This document shows positions 15,948-25,897 of a DNA stretch of 64,000 bases, in pieces. Numbering within the stretch: position 1 is the first letter of the stretch; the number at the start of each line of letters is the position of its first letter. Location: positions 1 through 64,000 of the forward strand of contig CAMBTP010000003.1 of the NCBI GenBank assembly GCA_945870855.1, written 5' to 3'. This DNA comes from Prosthecobacter debontii. GTDB taxonomy: Bacteria > Verrucomicrobiota > Verrucomicrobiia > Verrucomicrobiales > Akkermansiaceae. Position numbers and translations under genes: made by a program. The notes beneath the pieces are model-generated. The model worked only from the letters and a program-made list of their open reading frames with translations. It did no database searches and had not been told where the DNA came from.

Positions 15948-18900
15948 ATGAATCCTGATCGCGCCACACTCAATTTCCTCAACTCTTTTCCAGAAGAAGC
16001 CCGCAAGCGCGGCGACATGCTCCAGAAGGATGGAGCAGTCACCCAGATTTTCGGAAACCACCTCTTCATCCAAGGCCGCGTTGAGGACGAAACCGGAATA
16101 CACCGCACTTCCCTCCGCCTTCAGGGCAACCGCTGGTTCGGCTCGTGCACCGCAGAAGACGAACTCGTTTCCGGTGCCTGCCAATACGCCACGATGATGG
16201 AGCGCATGCATCGCGGGGAGGATCTCCCGGAATCGCCCAACGAATTCGATGACACGCCCGTGCTCGACATCATCGAGGACAAACTCGGCCGCGAGCTTGA
16301 TGACAAGGAAGCCGACTACGTCACGAAAATCGAGAAGCGCTACCGCCGTTACGTGATCGAGGGCGAGCTCCATGACCACGACATGGTGCGCATCAATCCG
16401 CGCTGGGATATCACCACGTATGAACCGCTCGAACTCTGGCCCATGCCGCCCGGCGATATCCTCGAGTTCTGGAACTTCCTCGCATACGCCTTCTATAAAC
16501 GGAAACTCCCCTACCCCGAGTTCATGTCCGTCATCACGGATCTCGCCTCAGTGCAGAAGAAAATGGCGGAGTGGGAACAGGAACGCGAGGTCGCCTCCTG
16601 GTATGACCGCATCGAGCAGGTCAACGAACGCCCGCCCCAAGACGCGCCGCTCACCGTCGCCTTCCGCCTCGTCGCCACCATCAACGAGGCTCGCATGGAA
16701 GTCCGCGAGAGCCGTCCTAACGCTCAATACATCCAGCTTCGCGAAAAATCCGATATCGAGAAATATATCTCCCTCCACCAAGAAGGCGCCCTCCTCATGG
16801 ATGCCTCTTCACAAACGCTGTGGGAGCATTACCTCGCCTTCTACCGCAAACACGGCGATACCACCCTCGACTTCGATCAGGAGGAATCCTGCCGTTTCAT
16901 GAACCGCGTGTTCCAGCAACCCGCACTCGCCGGATACCTCGTCAACCTCGACGAAAGGCCATTCCGCGTCTCCGAGGAAGCTCTCTCCTGGGTCTGCGAG
17001 GACGAACCCTTCGATCCCAACTCCTTCGCCCTCCAGCTTGTCACAGCCTCCGGCGAAAATGTTTCCCACTCCGTCCGTCTCCTGCCCGGCCGCAAGGAAC
17101 TCTACCAGTCCGACGAAACAGTTTTCCCCGGCCCGCCACGCTGGCTCGAAGAAACCGAGGTTATGCCCCGCTATCTCATCCCGCGGAAAGTCATCGATTC
17201 CCTAGAAGGCGTTGAATACCTCAGAAAAATCGGCGCTTCACTGCCCGAGTCCCTCGTCAAGCGCGTCGTCGATCTCGAACTCAATCCCAAGCTGGAAATG
17301 AAACTCATCGCCGGCCTCACCGCCGCCGAGACCGAGCATTTGGTGATCGATGTCACCGCCATTGAAACAAAAGGCCGCCGCACCGAGCGCCTCACCAAGG
17401 ACGGCTGGGAACTCGTCGAGCAGCAGGCAGTAAAAGGTAAACAACTCCTCCGCTTCGCCCGCGAACCGCTCCACTCCATCCCACCCATCCTAGATGAAAT
17501 GGCTCTCGCCTATGACGAGAAACTCATCTCCTTCAAATCCCGAATCACCAAACAGTTCCCCGAGAAATTTGCGGAGTGGGTGCGCGCCATGCCTCCGGAG
17601 ATCGAGCTCGATATCGACCTCCGCCTCAAATCCATCCTCAACGATCCTGTCACTGCCGCCGTCCGCTTCGAAGTCGTCGGCCAGGACATCGACTGGTTTG
17701 ACCTCCGTATCGTCATCGACGTCCAGGGTGCGAACCTTTCCAAAGCCCAGATCCGCCAGCTCGTTGCCGCGCGCGGTGGTTATGTCCGCATGGACGACGG
17801 CACCTGGATGCGCCTTGAAATCAAGCTCGACGCCGACCAGCGCGAGGCCGTCACCCGCCTCGGGCTCGATCCCTTCGATCTTTCCGGCGAGACACACCGC
17901 ATGCACGCACTCCAGCTTGCCGATCCAAAGGCCGCCGAGGTCTTTGATCCAAAAGCATGGGAGCGAATCAAGAACCGCGCCAACGACATCAAGCTCGAGG
18001 TCATGCCGCCCCTTCCCGAAGGCCTCAACGCCACACTGCGCCCCTACCAGATCGATGGCTTCCACTTCCTCGCCTACCTCTCCGAAAACAACTTCGGCGG
18101 CATCCTCGCCGATGACATGGGTCTCGGAAAAACCATCCAGTCCCTCACCTACCTGCTCTGGCTTTTCGATAAGCAAAAGGCCATCGGCGCGCCTCACAAA
18201 CCCGCCCTCATCGTTTGTCCGAAATCCGTGCTCGATGTCTGGTATTCCGAGGCCGAGAAATTCTGCCCGCAGCTCCGCGTCAAGATCCTGAAAAACCGCG
18301 ACGACATCAACGTCAACCACATCCAGAACAACATCGACATGCTCGTTCTGAACTACGCCCAGCTCCGCGTCTGCGGTGAGGAACTCGGCGGCATCAAATG
18401 GCTTACCACCATTCTCGACGAGGGTCAGCAAATCAAGAACCCAGACTCCAAGGCCGCCAAGTGCGCCCGCGATCTCGACTCCCAGAACCGCCTTGTCCTT
18501 ACAGGCACGCCTATCGAGAACCGCTTGCTCGACATGTGGTCGCTCATGGCCTTCGCGATGCCCGGCGTGCTCGGCTCCCGCGCCTACTTCAAGAAGCGTT
18601 TCGACAAACGGAAGGATCCTCTTTCCCAACAACGCCTCGCCTCCCGCCTCCGCCCCTTCCTCCTGCGCCGCACCAAACTTCAGGTCGCTCAAGATCTCCC
18701 ACCGCGGACAGAAGAAGAGGTGTATTCGAAAATGGAAGGCATACAGCTCGAACTCTACAAAAACGAACTCAAGCGCATCCAGAAAGCCTTGCTAGGACTC
18801 GATTCCGACGAGTCAGTGAAGAAAAATTCCTTCGCCATCCTCCAAGGCCTCATGCGCCTCCGGCAGATTTGTTGCCATCCGGGTCTGATCGACGCAAAAT

Positions 18901-19526
18901 ACCTCAAAGAGGAATCCGCTAAGATGGAATCCCTCTTCTACCTCCTCGATCAACTCCACGAATCAGGCCACAAGGTGCTCGTCTTCTCCCAATTCGTCTC
19001 GATGCTCGATCTCATCAAGGCACGCCTCGAACTCGACGCCCGCCCCTTCCATTACCTCACCGGCCAGACGAAGGACCGCAAAGGCGAAATCGAGCGTTTC
19101 CAAACAACGAAAGACCCATCCGTTTTCATGCTCTCGCTGAAAGCCGGCGGCGCGGGACTCAACCTCACCTCTGCCTCTTACGTAATCCTCTATGATCCAT
19201 GGTGGAACCCCGCCGTCGAGAACCAAGCCATCGACCGCACGCACCGCATCGGCCAGAAGAATAAGGTTATCGCCTACCGCTTGCTTACTAGAGATACCGT
19301 AGAAGAAAAAATCCGCATCCTCCAACACCAGAAGACGCAACTCGTCACCAATGTGCTTGGCGATGAAGGCTTTGCTTCCAACCTCGGTATCGACGATCTC
19401 CAGTTCATCCTCACCCACACCATCGACGACGACGAAATGGACGAGGAAAAGGAAAAAGCCAAAGCCGCCGCGAAACCCGTCAAGAAGGCCGCTCGCAAGA
19501 AAAGCAACAGCAAGGACAACCTTTGA
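15948..19526 (+). CDS. SNF2-family DEAD/DEAH helicase
   Basis: A large Swi2/Snf2-type ATPase of about 1192 aa. The N-terminal 690 residues are poorly conserved. The ATPase follows: Walker A ADDMGLGKTIQ, a Walker B variant DEGQQIKNPDSK in place of DEAH, then LTGTPIENRLLDMWSL. The helicase C domain has LVFSQFVSMLDLI, SLKAGGAGLNLT and DRTHRIGQ. Such proteins remodel nucleoprotein or RNA polymerase complexes (compare RapA/HepA). The C-terminus is a lysine/alanine-rich tail. ATG 15948 starts MNPDRATLNFLNSFPEEA; an ATG 24 bp upstream is also open. No phage or restriction genes flank it. Confidence 0.9.
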   Translation: MNPDRATLNFLNSFPEEARKRGDMLQKDGAVTQIFGNHLFIQGRVEDETGIHRTSLRLQGNRWFGSCTAEDELVSGACQYATMMERMHRGEDLPESPNEFDDTPVLDIIEDKLGRELDDKEADYVTKIEKRYRRYVIEGELHDHDMVRINPRWDITTYEPLELWPMPPGDILEFWNFLAYAFYKRKLPYPEFMSVITDLASVQKKMAEWEQEREVASWYDRIEQVNERPPQDAPLTVAFRLVATINEARMEVRESRPNAQYIQLREKSDIEKYISLHQEGALLMDASSQTLWEHYLAFYRKHGDTTLDFDQEESCRFMNRVFQQPALAGYLVNLDERPFRVSEEALSWVCEDEPFDPNSFALQLVTASGENVSHSVRLLPGRKELYQSDETVFPGPPRWLEETEVMPRYLIPRKVIDSLEGVEYLRKIGASLPESLVKRVVDLELNPKLEMKLIAGLTAAETEHLVIDVTAIETKGRRTERLTKDGWELVEQQAVKGKQLLRFAREPLHSIPPILDEMALAYDEKLISFKSRITKQFPEKFAEWVRAMPPEIELDIDLRLKSILNDPVTAAVRFEVVGQDIDWFDLRIVIDVQGANLSKAQIRQLVAARGGYVRMDDGTWMRLEIKLDADQREAVTRLGLDPFDLSGETHRMHALQLADPKAAEVFDPKAWERIKNRANDIKLEVMPPLPEGLNATLRPYQIDGFHFLAYLSENNFGGILADDMGLGKTIQSLTYLLWLFDKQKAIGAPHKPALIVCPKSVLDVWYSEAEKFCPQLRVKILKNRDDINVNHIQNNIDMLVLNYAQLRVCGEELGGIKWLTTILDEGQQIKNPDSKAAKCARDLDSQNRLVLTGTPIENRLLDMWSLMAFAMPGVLGSRAYFKKRFDKRKDPLSQQRLASRLRPFLLRRTKLQVAQDLPPRTEEEVYSKMEGIQLELYKNELKRIQKALLGLDSDESVKKNSFAILQGLMRLRQICCHPGLIDAKYLKEESAKMESLFYLLDQLHESGHKVLVFSQFVSMLDLIKARLELDARPFHYLTGQTKDRKGEIERFQTTKDPSVFMLSLKAGGAGLNLTSASYVILYDPWWNPAVENQAIDRTHRIGQKNKVIAYRLLTRDTVEEKIRILQHQKTQLVTNVLGDEGFASNLGIDDLQFILTHTIDDDEMDEEKEKAKAAAKPVKKAARKKSNSKDNL

Positions 19527-19541
19527 GCGAGGCCCGAGGAA

Positions 19542-19560
19542 GGGCTGCATTCTGCAGCCC
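19542..19560. terminator. Bidirectional hairpin between SNF2 and 2OG-oxygenase genes
   Basis: GGGCTGCA (19542-19549) pairs perfectly with TGCAGCCC (19553-19560) around loop TTC. It lies between two convergent genes, 16 bp past the SNF2 stop and 17 bp before the stop of the oxygenase. There is no long T-run, so it may act together with Rho. Confidence 0.5.
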
Positions 19561-19576
19561 AGCATCCTTGGCTATT

Positions 19577-20203
19577 CTAAATCGTAGCGCCCCGGAACCA
19601 TCCCGTGACGCTAGCTCTAGTCTTGTGCGCAGGTAACACCTCGTGCCAAAAATCTCCGGCGAGAAAGCACACCAGTGTGCCCATCCGCGGCTCTACGGTG
19701 ATGAACTCCCCTCCTTGCTCTCCGGGCGTTGTCTGCATCCTCAGTTCACCTCCATCACCACACTGCCATGCGGGGTTGAGGTATAGGATTACAGAAAGGA
19801 TCCTGTCCTGAGTCTCCCGATGACGATCGAGGTGAGCTTTGTAGAAACCGCCTGGCGGATACACCGCAAAGTGCCCCTCAAAATCCACCAACCCAAGGAA
19901 AAGCGACCGGTTCAACGCCACTCGAATCTCGTCCAGCGTATCCAGATAAGCCCGCTGGCAAGGCAACATGTCTCCATCACCCAGCCACATCACATGATCC
20001 GTCCGCACATCCCCGCGTATGGCGAGCGTTTCTCCTCTTCCCACACCCGCAGGGCGGAACAAACCCTCCTCCCACGATCTCAAACTCTCACGGGAGAGAT
20101 TCGCAGCCAAACCCTCCTCAAGGAACCCCGGCCAAACGCCCCAACCAGTCTCCCGGATCGCATCCACAAGTTCACCCAATCCATCCACATATATTCCGTT
20201 CAA
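19577..20203 (-). CDS. 2OG-Fe(II) oxygenase (prolyl-4-hydroxylase-like)
   Basis: A 208-aa protein of the Fe(II)/2-oxoglutarate dioxygenase superfamily. The iron ligands are visible as HLD in KAHLDRH and the distal His in FWHEVLPA; the Arg in KTRASVTGWFR is the likely 2-oxoglutarate anchor. The middle has VILYLNPAW and GGELRMQT, typical of P4H/PKHD-type enzymes. These hydroxylate protein side chains (proline or others); the substrate here is unknown. It is convergent with the SNF2 gene. Confidence 0.85.
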   Translation of the reverse strand: MNGIYVDGLGELVDAIRETGWGVWPGFLEEGLAANLSRESLRSWEEGLFRPAGVGRGETLAIRGDVRTDHVMWLGDGDMLPCQRAYLDTLDEIRVALNRSLFLGLVDFEGHFAVYPPGGFYKAHLDRHRETQDRILSVILYLNPAWQCGDGGELRMQTTPGEQGGEFITVEPRMGTLVCFLAGDFWHEVLPAHKTRASVTGWFRGATI

Positions 20204-20411
20204 TCACGCACCATGCGGATTCAAAGCGCCACTTACTAGGTAAATCTCAGTAATGGATTTTCACCGAAATATGATAGCTTCCGGGATGCGTCGAGCTGCC
20301 TTCCTTGCCGGCGGCAAAGGAAGAGGCGGCAAGGAGCATCTTTTTGAAATAAATATTCCCTTTTCCCAACATCATTGAAATAAACATCTCACCAAACCCG
20401 TTTTTACTACA

Positions 20412-21824
20412 ATGTTTCCTCCCAGATTGCTCTTTCCGCTCATCCCACTCCTGCTGCATTCTCATCTGAAAGCGCAGGACGGCGAGCAACTCTACGGCCT
20501 ATACTGCGCAGCCTGTCACGCACCTGACGGCAAAGGCGCTACCGGCGGTGCCTTCCCTCCCCTCGCAGGCAGCGAATGGTTACACGGAAATCCGAAACGA
20601 TCGGTCGCCATCGTCCTCAAGGGTCTCCACGGCCCCATCGAGGTCGGCGGGAAATCCTACAACCTCGAAATGCCCCCTCAGGGCGATGCCCTCGGCGATG
20701 ACCAGATCGTAGCGATACTCAACTTCGTTCACAAGGCTTGGGGCAACAAAGGACAGGAGGTGAAGCGCGACCTCGTCCGCGTCGTCCGCGCGGAGTTCAC
20801 AACGCGAACCACGCCATGGACTGCACCCGAGCTATTGAAACTTTTCCCCTTTGAGAAAAAGCCCACCGCTCTGGCAAACCTCACCTCCAGAGTTTACAAA
20901 GGCCAGTGGAACCAGACTCCGGACTTTACCAAGATCCAGTCGGAGAACGTCGAAGAGGAGCACAGCGGCATCCTCGACACCGCTCTTGCAGCGATGAAAG
21001 AAGACTTCGGCATCGTCTGGGAGGGCGATTTCATGGCTCCCGCAGATGGCGAATACTCCTTCATCCTCGACGCCGATGATGGCGCAAAGCTGATTCTTGA
21101 TGGCAAGACCGTGGCCGAGGTGAAAGGCCTCGGCCCGATAGACGGCAGCCGCGTGGCGAAAGGAAAAGCCACTTTGAAAGCCGGAGCAAACCCGATCCGC
21201 ATCGAATATTTCCAAGGCAAAGGGCAACAAGGAATCTCACTCGGCTGGAAGACGGCGAGCACCAAGAAATGGCAGTGGGTCTCCGCATCCAGCCAGAAAA
21301 ACACCGGCGGCAACCCGCAGATCCCACTGATGCCGCAAGATGGCAAGACCGTGATTTACCGCAATTTCATCAAGGGCAGCACGGCGCGAGGCATCGGCTT
21401 CGGTTTCCCCGGCGAAGTGAATATGGTATATTCTGCGGACAACCTCGCACCGGAACTCATCTGGGCGGGCGACTTCATGGACGCCGGCCTCCACTGGACA
21501 AACCGCGGTCAAGGCTTTCAAACACCAATGTCGGACGAGGTGATCACGCTCACCGCACAGCGCTCTCTCGCTCCCACCGCCCGTTTCAAAGGCTACAGCC
21601 TCGATCCGAAAGGCAATCCCACCTTCCACGTCAAGATCGACGGACAACTCCTCAGCGATGCCTTCGCCCTCGGCGCAGATGGCACGCTTGTCCGAACCCT
21701 CAAACTTTCGGGCGGCACATCCGTCCTAGAAATCCCGCTCGGCGACAACCCTTCCGTCACAACCGAAAAATCAGTAAGCCTTGCACCCGACAAACCCGTC
21801 ACCGTTACCTACAAGCTCCGCTGA
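20412..21824 (+). CDS. Secreted cytochrome c with PA14 domain
   Basis: A 470-aa exported protein. A signal peptide (about 1-21) precedes a class I cytochrome c domain with heme motif CAACH (32-36) and likely axial Met87 (NLEMPPQG). Residues about 160-290 form a PA14-like domain (VWEGDFMAPADGEYSFILDA, DDGAKLILDG), often used for carbohydrate binding. A beta-rich C-terminal region follows. The next gene is a secreted beta-propeller protein in the same direction. Together they look like a periplasmic sugar- or alcohol-oxidising pair, but no substrate can be named. Confidence 0.85.
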   Translation: MFPPRLLFPLIPLLLHSHLKAQDGEQLYGLYCAACHAPDGKGATGGAFPPLAGSEWLHGNPKRSVAIVLKGLHGPIEVGGKSYNLEMPPQGDALGDDQIVAILNFVHKAWGNKGQEVKRDLVRVVRAEFTTRTTPWTAPELLKLFPFEKKPTALANLTSRVYKGQWNQTPDFTKIQSENVEEEHSGILDTALAAMKEDFGIVWEGDFMAPADGEYSFILDADDGAKLILDGKTVAEVKGLGPIDGSRVAKGKATLKAGANPIRIEYFQGKGQQGISLGWKTASTKKWQWVSASSQKNTGGNPQIPLMPQDGKTVIYRNFIKGSTARGIGFGFPGEVNMVYSADNLAPELIWAGDFMDAGLHWTNRGQGFQTPMSDEVITLTAQRSLAPTARFKGYSLDPKGNPTFHVKIDGQLLSDAFALGADGTLVRTLKLSGGTSVLEIPLGDNPSVTTEKSVSLAPDKPVTVTYKLR

Positions 21825-21870
21825 GATTGTTGATTGGAGATGAACCATTGATCATTGGTGCGAATCCCCA

Positions 21871-21907
21871 TCTTCCGAATACTCCATATCCAATATCCAA
21901 TTTTCCC
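21871..21907 (+). repeat. Diverged AT-rich repeat abutting a start codon
   Basis: On the minus strand this reads GAAAATTGGATATTGGATAT and ends CGGAAGA. It has the same architecture as the 62.4-kb repeats (GAAAATT unit iterated about three times, then GGAAGA) but with GGAT instead of CAAA in the units. The AT end touches the ATG of the next gene at 21908. The relation to the main family is by pattern and is less sure than for the other copies. Confidence 0.4.
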
Positions 21908-23347
21908 ATGCGCTCTCTCCTTTTCCTAGCCGCCCTTTGCACCGCTACTCTGGCACAGCAGAAACAATCCGACTTCTACACCATTGAGTCCATCCCCCTG
22001 CCTCCGGGTGAGGTCATGGAAATGGGCTCGATCGCCCTCATGCCTGGTGACAAAGTCGCCGTCACCACCCGCCGCGGCGATCTCTGGATCTGCGAGGGCG
22101 CTTACGGCACAGATCTCTCACAGGTGAAATGGACACGCTTCGCCCAAGGTCTCCACGAGCCACTCGGCATGTATTGGAAAGACGGATCGCTCTACCTCAC
22201 CCAGCGTCCGGAATTCTCCCGCCTCCAAGACTCCGATGGCGATGGCTCCGCCGATGTCTTCGAGACCATCAACTCCGACTGGGGCATTAACGGCGACTAC
22301 CACGAATATGCCTTCGGCACTTCCCCAGACAAAAACGGCGACGTCTGGATCACTCTCTGCCTCACTGGCTCCGGCGGCGCGGCTTCGGACTGGCGCGGTT
22401 GGACTGTCCGTGTAACGCCGGATGGAAAAATGATCCCCACCTGCTCCGGCATCCGCTCCCCCGGCGGCATCGGTTTCAACGCAGAAGGCGATGTTTTCTA
22501 CACCGACAACCAAGGCCTCTGGAATGGCTCATCCTCCTTGAAATGGCTCAAGCCCGGCTCCTTCCAAGGTAATCCCACCGGCAACAAATATCACAAACTC
22601 GCGAACCTCCCCGCTCCTCCCGAACCCGTCAGCGGCTCTCGTGTCCTCGCTGAGCGCCTGAAATTTCCCGACTACATCCCCCCCGCCATCATCCTGCCCC
22701 ACGGCAAGGTCGGCCAATCCCCCACCGCCATCGTCCCCGACCTCGGCGGCGGTAAATTTGGCCCTTGGGCTGGCCAGGTTTACATCGGAGAGCAAACCCA
22801 CTCCCAAGTGCAGCGTGCCTGCCTCGAAAAGGTCAACGGCATCTATCAAGGCGCTGTGTTCCATTTCCTCGAAGGCTTCCAATGCGGAATTATCCCTGCC
22901 AAACTCGATGAGCGCGGCATGCTCTTCGTCGGTGGCTCCAACCGCGGTTGGGCATCCCGTGGCAACCAACCCTTCAACTTCGACCGCGTCAAATGGAACG
23001 GCAAAACCCCTTTCGAGATCCACACCATGAGCGCCCAGCCCGATGGCTTCAGCCTCACTTTCACCGAACCCGTTGAGCCCGCTTCTGCCGCTAACCCCGC
23101 CTCTTACTCGATGGAGGCATGGACTTACATTCTCCAATCAGGCTACGGCTCTCCCGAGGTCGATCAGGCTACACCAGTCGTGAAATCTGCCTCCGTCGCA
23201 CCCGATGGTAAATCCGTCCGCCTCGTCATCGATGGCCTCGTCCGCAGCCACGTTCACCACCTTAAAGCACCCGGCGTGAAATCCGCCAACGGTCTCACCC
23301 TCTGGCATCCAGAAGCATTCTACACGCTGAACGAAATTCCCAAGTAG
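21908..23347 (+). CDS. Secreted beta-propeller protein (sorbosone-dehydrogenase-like)
   Basis: A 479-aa exported protein; the signal peptide is MRSLLFLAALCTATLAQQ. The body has repeated propeller-blade features (GDKVAVTTRRGDLWICEG, GLHEPLGMYWKDGSLYLTQR, RLQDSDGDGSADVFE) like the glucose/sorbosone dehydrogenase-related domain often seen in Planctomycetes and Verrucomicrobia. Residues about 370-470 form a C-terminal beta domain (FSLTFTEPVEPASAANPASY). The ATG at 21908 is chosen because it starts the signal peptide; the frame is open further upstream but overlaps the cytochrome gene. It probably oxidises a substrate with the upstream cytochrome c as electron acceptor (inferred from adjacency). 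Confidence 0.8.
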   Translation: MRSLLFLAALCTATLAQQKQSDFYTIESIPLPPGEVMEMGSIALMPGDKVAVTTRRGDLWICEGAYGTDLSQVKWTRFAQGLHEPLGMYWKDGSLYLTQRPEFSRLQDSDGDGSADVFETINSDWGINGDYHEYAFGTSPDKNGDVWITLCLTGSGGAASDWRGWTVRVTPDGKMIPTCSGIRSPGGIGFNAEGDVFYTDNQGLWNGSSSLKWLKPGSFQGNPTGNKYHKLANLPAPPEPVSGSRVLAERLKFPDYIPPAIILPHGKVGQSPTAIVPDLGGGKFGPWAGQVYIGEQTHSQVQRACLEKVNGIYQGAVFHFLEGFQCGIIPAKLDERGMLFVGGSNRGWASRGNQPFNFDRVKWNGKTPFEIHTMSAQPDGFSLTFTEPVEPASAANPASYSMEAWTYILQSGYGSPEVDQATPVVKSASVAPDGKSVRLVIDGLVRSHVHHLKAPGVKSANGLTLWHPEAFYTLNEIPK

Positions 23348-23475
23348 TCACTGCTCTAGCGCGAAGGGCATGCGATACGCCGCTGGTATGAATGAAAATC
23401 CCAACCTCTCGTCCAACGAGCGGTTACAGGCGAAATCCTGCTTTCCTTTTCCGCCAGAAATCCTAGATTGTTACT

Positions 23476-24195
23476 ATGAAAGCAGAGTTGATTCTTATTC
23501 TCTCATTGGTATTCGCCCTCCTCATATCAACAGAAGCGAAAAGCGAGCGTAAATCACTCCTCAACTCGGAACCTGGTGTGATTTACCTTGAGGAAATTCT
23601 AGAGATACCAATCAAACTCAAAGTAATCAAAGAAGCTCCCGTTTATTCCGACAAGGAGGGTAAAATCCGGCTCGGTTTCCTGAAGGCCAATCAGACGGTA
23701 GAGCTGGAAGGCATGACGGAGAAAGCTTACCGCGTGCGCGGACAGGGTCGGTCGAACAATGGCATCGTCGGCTGGGTGGGACCGCACGCATTCAGCCACC
23801 CTCAGGAAGACTTTATAGCGAAACTCAAACAGCTCTACGAACGTCAGATCTTGGTGAAAAAAGTTATTGATGATAAGGGAATCGCCATTGGCATGACTCT
23901 GGATGAGGTTGATAAATCACGCGGCAAACCAACGAAAACCTCGGTCCGCCGAACGGCAAAGGGCGAGGCTGGAAGCTGGGAATACATCGATTACGACGAG
24001 GTGAAACACTATGTGACGCGCATCGACCCCGTATCCGGGCAGGCATTTCGGCAGCTTTCCCACGTCACCCGCGAGGAAACAGGCAAGACGGTGGTGGAGT
24101 TTGAGGATGGGCTTGTCAGCGCACTGCAAGAAGACGTGGATAACGGCCCGGGCAACGTCCGAATCATCATTCCGCCCCTTGTATTCGGCTGGTGA
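23476..24195 (+). CDS. Secreted protein with SH3-like domain
   Basis: A 239-aa protein with a signal peptide (about 1-21, LILILSLVFALLISTEA). Residues about 45-105 look like a bacterial SH3-type fold (VIKEAPVYSDKEGKIRLGFL, YRVRGQ, IVGWVGPHAF). A second region with GIAIGMTLDEVDKSRGKPT resembles the small domain found in BamE/OmlA-like proteins. Function is unknown; a cell-wall or envelope role is suggested by export and the SH3-like fold. It is convergent with the next gene. Confidence 0.65.
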   Translation: MKAELILILSLVFALLISTEAKSERKSLLNSEPGVIYLEEILEIPIKLKVIKEAPVYSDKEGKIRLGFLKANQTVELEGMTEKAYRVRGQGRSNNGIVGWVGPHAFSHPQEDFIAKLKQLYERQILVKKVIDDKGIAIGMTLDEVDKSRGKPTKTSVRRTAKGEAGSWEYIDYDEVKHYVTRIDPVSGQAFRQLSHVTREETGKTVVEFEDGLVSALQEDVDNGPGNVRIIIPPLVFGW

Positions 24196-24200
24196 AAACC

Positions 24201-25832
24201 TCAGCGCGAGCCGTTTTTGTAAATTCCCTCGGCCTGCTTGAGGGTGATGTTGTAAATGACGTCATCAAGCGGCACCCGCATCAAGACGCGCCCTGAAGGG
24301 TCCCTGAGAGGATACTCTTCGATGAGCTTGGGTGCCTTCTCAAAAACTTCCTTTGGCAGGCTAATTTCCAACTCACCTTCATAACGCATGGAGCGAGAAA
24401 GCTGCTGGGCCTCATACTCATTCAATTTATAGTTCTCGAGGCTGATTCCAAGTTTCTCAAAAAGGGTTTCCTTGTCCTTTTTATCAAATCCTTGCTGCTT
24501 CGCTTCCTCGGACTGCCTTCCAGCGTCCTGCAGAGTGAAATCCAGCTCGTCTTCATTAAGAATTAATTCATTCTCTTCAACTTCGTATTCTTTGCCTGAG
24601 GATGTGTAAGACATGACCTCTTCAGTAGTCGCCGGCCGCGCCGTCAGAATGCCCTTCATCCGGAACAAATCGCCTGCGGCCAGATCCATTCCTGTGATAT
24701 CGATTCTACCTGCATGTGTTCTCATGTGGAAGCCACCTTTGCGGAAGTCAATTCGCTTATAGTTATTGAACGCATCTACCACGCTGATTGCTCGTAAGAT
24801 GTGGATACGATCTCGGATCGTGATTTGATCCTCTCCCTCAAGCACCAAATCCCCTTCGAAGCCAACTCCTTCGGTAGAGTTTGTAGAGCCAAAAACGTTC
24901 AACTCTGCTGAGATGGCACCTTCGACAAAATTACGGGCGGCCACTGGTAGCACCGAGGTCACATCAATTTTACGCAGTATCACTTTGCCGCTGACTTCCG
25001 GTCTCTCGCCCGCCGCCACCTTCATATCGACAAATGAAACAAGACCCTCGTTTTTTTTGAAATTCGCCTTCTCAAATACGAGGCCTTTTTTTCCGAATTG
25101 GACAACGAGCTCCTCAATTTCGAGGCGTTTGAGCCAATTTTGTGAAAAGGTTCCTCCTTTAAATCTGAGTTTCCAGCCATCAGCCAAACGGTCTGCTGTC
25201 ATACGACTGCCGATGATCGAGCCACGGGTGCGATCCGAATAACCCCACCTGATGGACATTTCATTCACCACAATCTTTTCCAACTTCAGTTTACCAGTAT
25301 CCTGAAAATACACTTTAGCCATCGATTCTGCGGCCTCGAGTGAGTCCGATCCAGCGCGCAAGCCAAGATCAACACGGGTAATGGAGACCACACCGGGATC
25401 CCATTCGTTTTGAAAGTCATTAAAGATATTGCGGTTGCACTTCAAGTTACGCATCTCCAGTTCTGAAAAGAACGATCCTTCTTTACCCGTCATAGCAAGG
25501 CGGTTGATGGAAAATATCCCGCGCGCGCATGCGAGTCCTATCATTTCGAGTTCTTCGCCACCAAGCTTATCGATGAAGGCGGCCTGCCTATTGTTTTGGA
25601 AAGACGCGGAGCCAGTTTGCTTTACGAGGAACAGTAGAAAACCAGCTGCAATAACCAGCAGAAACAGAAAAGCGCGCAGCGATAGCCTCAATAGATGAAA
25701 TGCATACATCCCTTTCCCGCTTCCTCCTGAAAGAGAATACCTAAGCTGGAACAAGAAACCCTGGCTGGAAACCCACTGACTAAGGCGTTGGTGAAAGTTT
25801 TGCGATTGCTCTGTCTCTGTCTGTGCGCTCAT
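24201..25832 (-). CDS. AsmA-like single-pass envelope protein
   Basis: A 543-aa protein with a cytoplasmic start, one membrane segment at about residues 50-70 (LRAFLFLLVIAAGFLLFLV), then a long periplasmic region of beta-strand-rich repeats (IEELVVQFGKKGLVFEKANF, ISAELNVFGSTNSTEGVGFE, FHMRTHAGRIDITGMDLAAG). The pattern resembles AsmA/DUF3971-like proteins of lipid transport, but no single motif proves it. The start lies within 70 bp of the divergent scpA start. Confidence 0.5.
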   Translation of the reverse strand: MSAQTETEQSQNFHQRLSQWVSSQGFLFQLRYSLSGGSGKGMYAFHLLRLSLRAFLFLLVIAAGFLLFLVKQTGSASFQNNRQAAFIDKLGGEELEMIGLACARGIFSINRLAMTGKEGSFFSELEMRNLKCNRNIFNDFQNEWDPGVVSITRVDLGLRAGSDSLEAAESMAKVYFQDTGKLKLEKIVVNEMSIRWGYSDRTRGSIIGSRMTADRLADGWKLRFKGGTFSQNWLKRLEIEELVVQFGKKGLVFEKANFKKNEGLVSFVDMKVAAGERPEVSGKVILRKIDVTSVLPVAARNFVEGAISAELNVFGSTNSTEGVGFEGDLVLEGEDQITIRDRIHILRAISVVDAFNNYKRIDFRKGGFHMRTHAGRIDITGMDLAAGDLFRMKGILTARPATTEEVMSYTSSGKEYEVEENELILNEDELDFTLQDAGRQSEEAKQQGFDKKDKETLFEKLGISLENYKLNEYEAQQLSRSMRYEGELEISLPKEVFEKAPKLIEEYPLRDPSGRVLMRVPLDDVIYNITLKQAEGIYKNGSR

Positions 25833-25897
25833 GCTTAATCCACATAGAGCACGAACCGCTGTCGGCTTGCCAGAAAAATTTTGCCCACCCAGAAACC

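Noticed and set aside
17490-18692. A 400-codon minus-strand frame opposite the SNF2 gene
   Set aside because: The composition (runs of D, E and G) mirrors the codon use of the real gene; no domain is seen.
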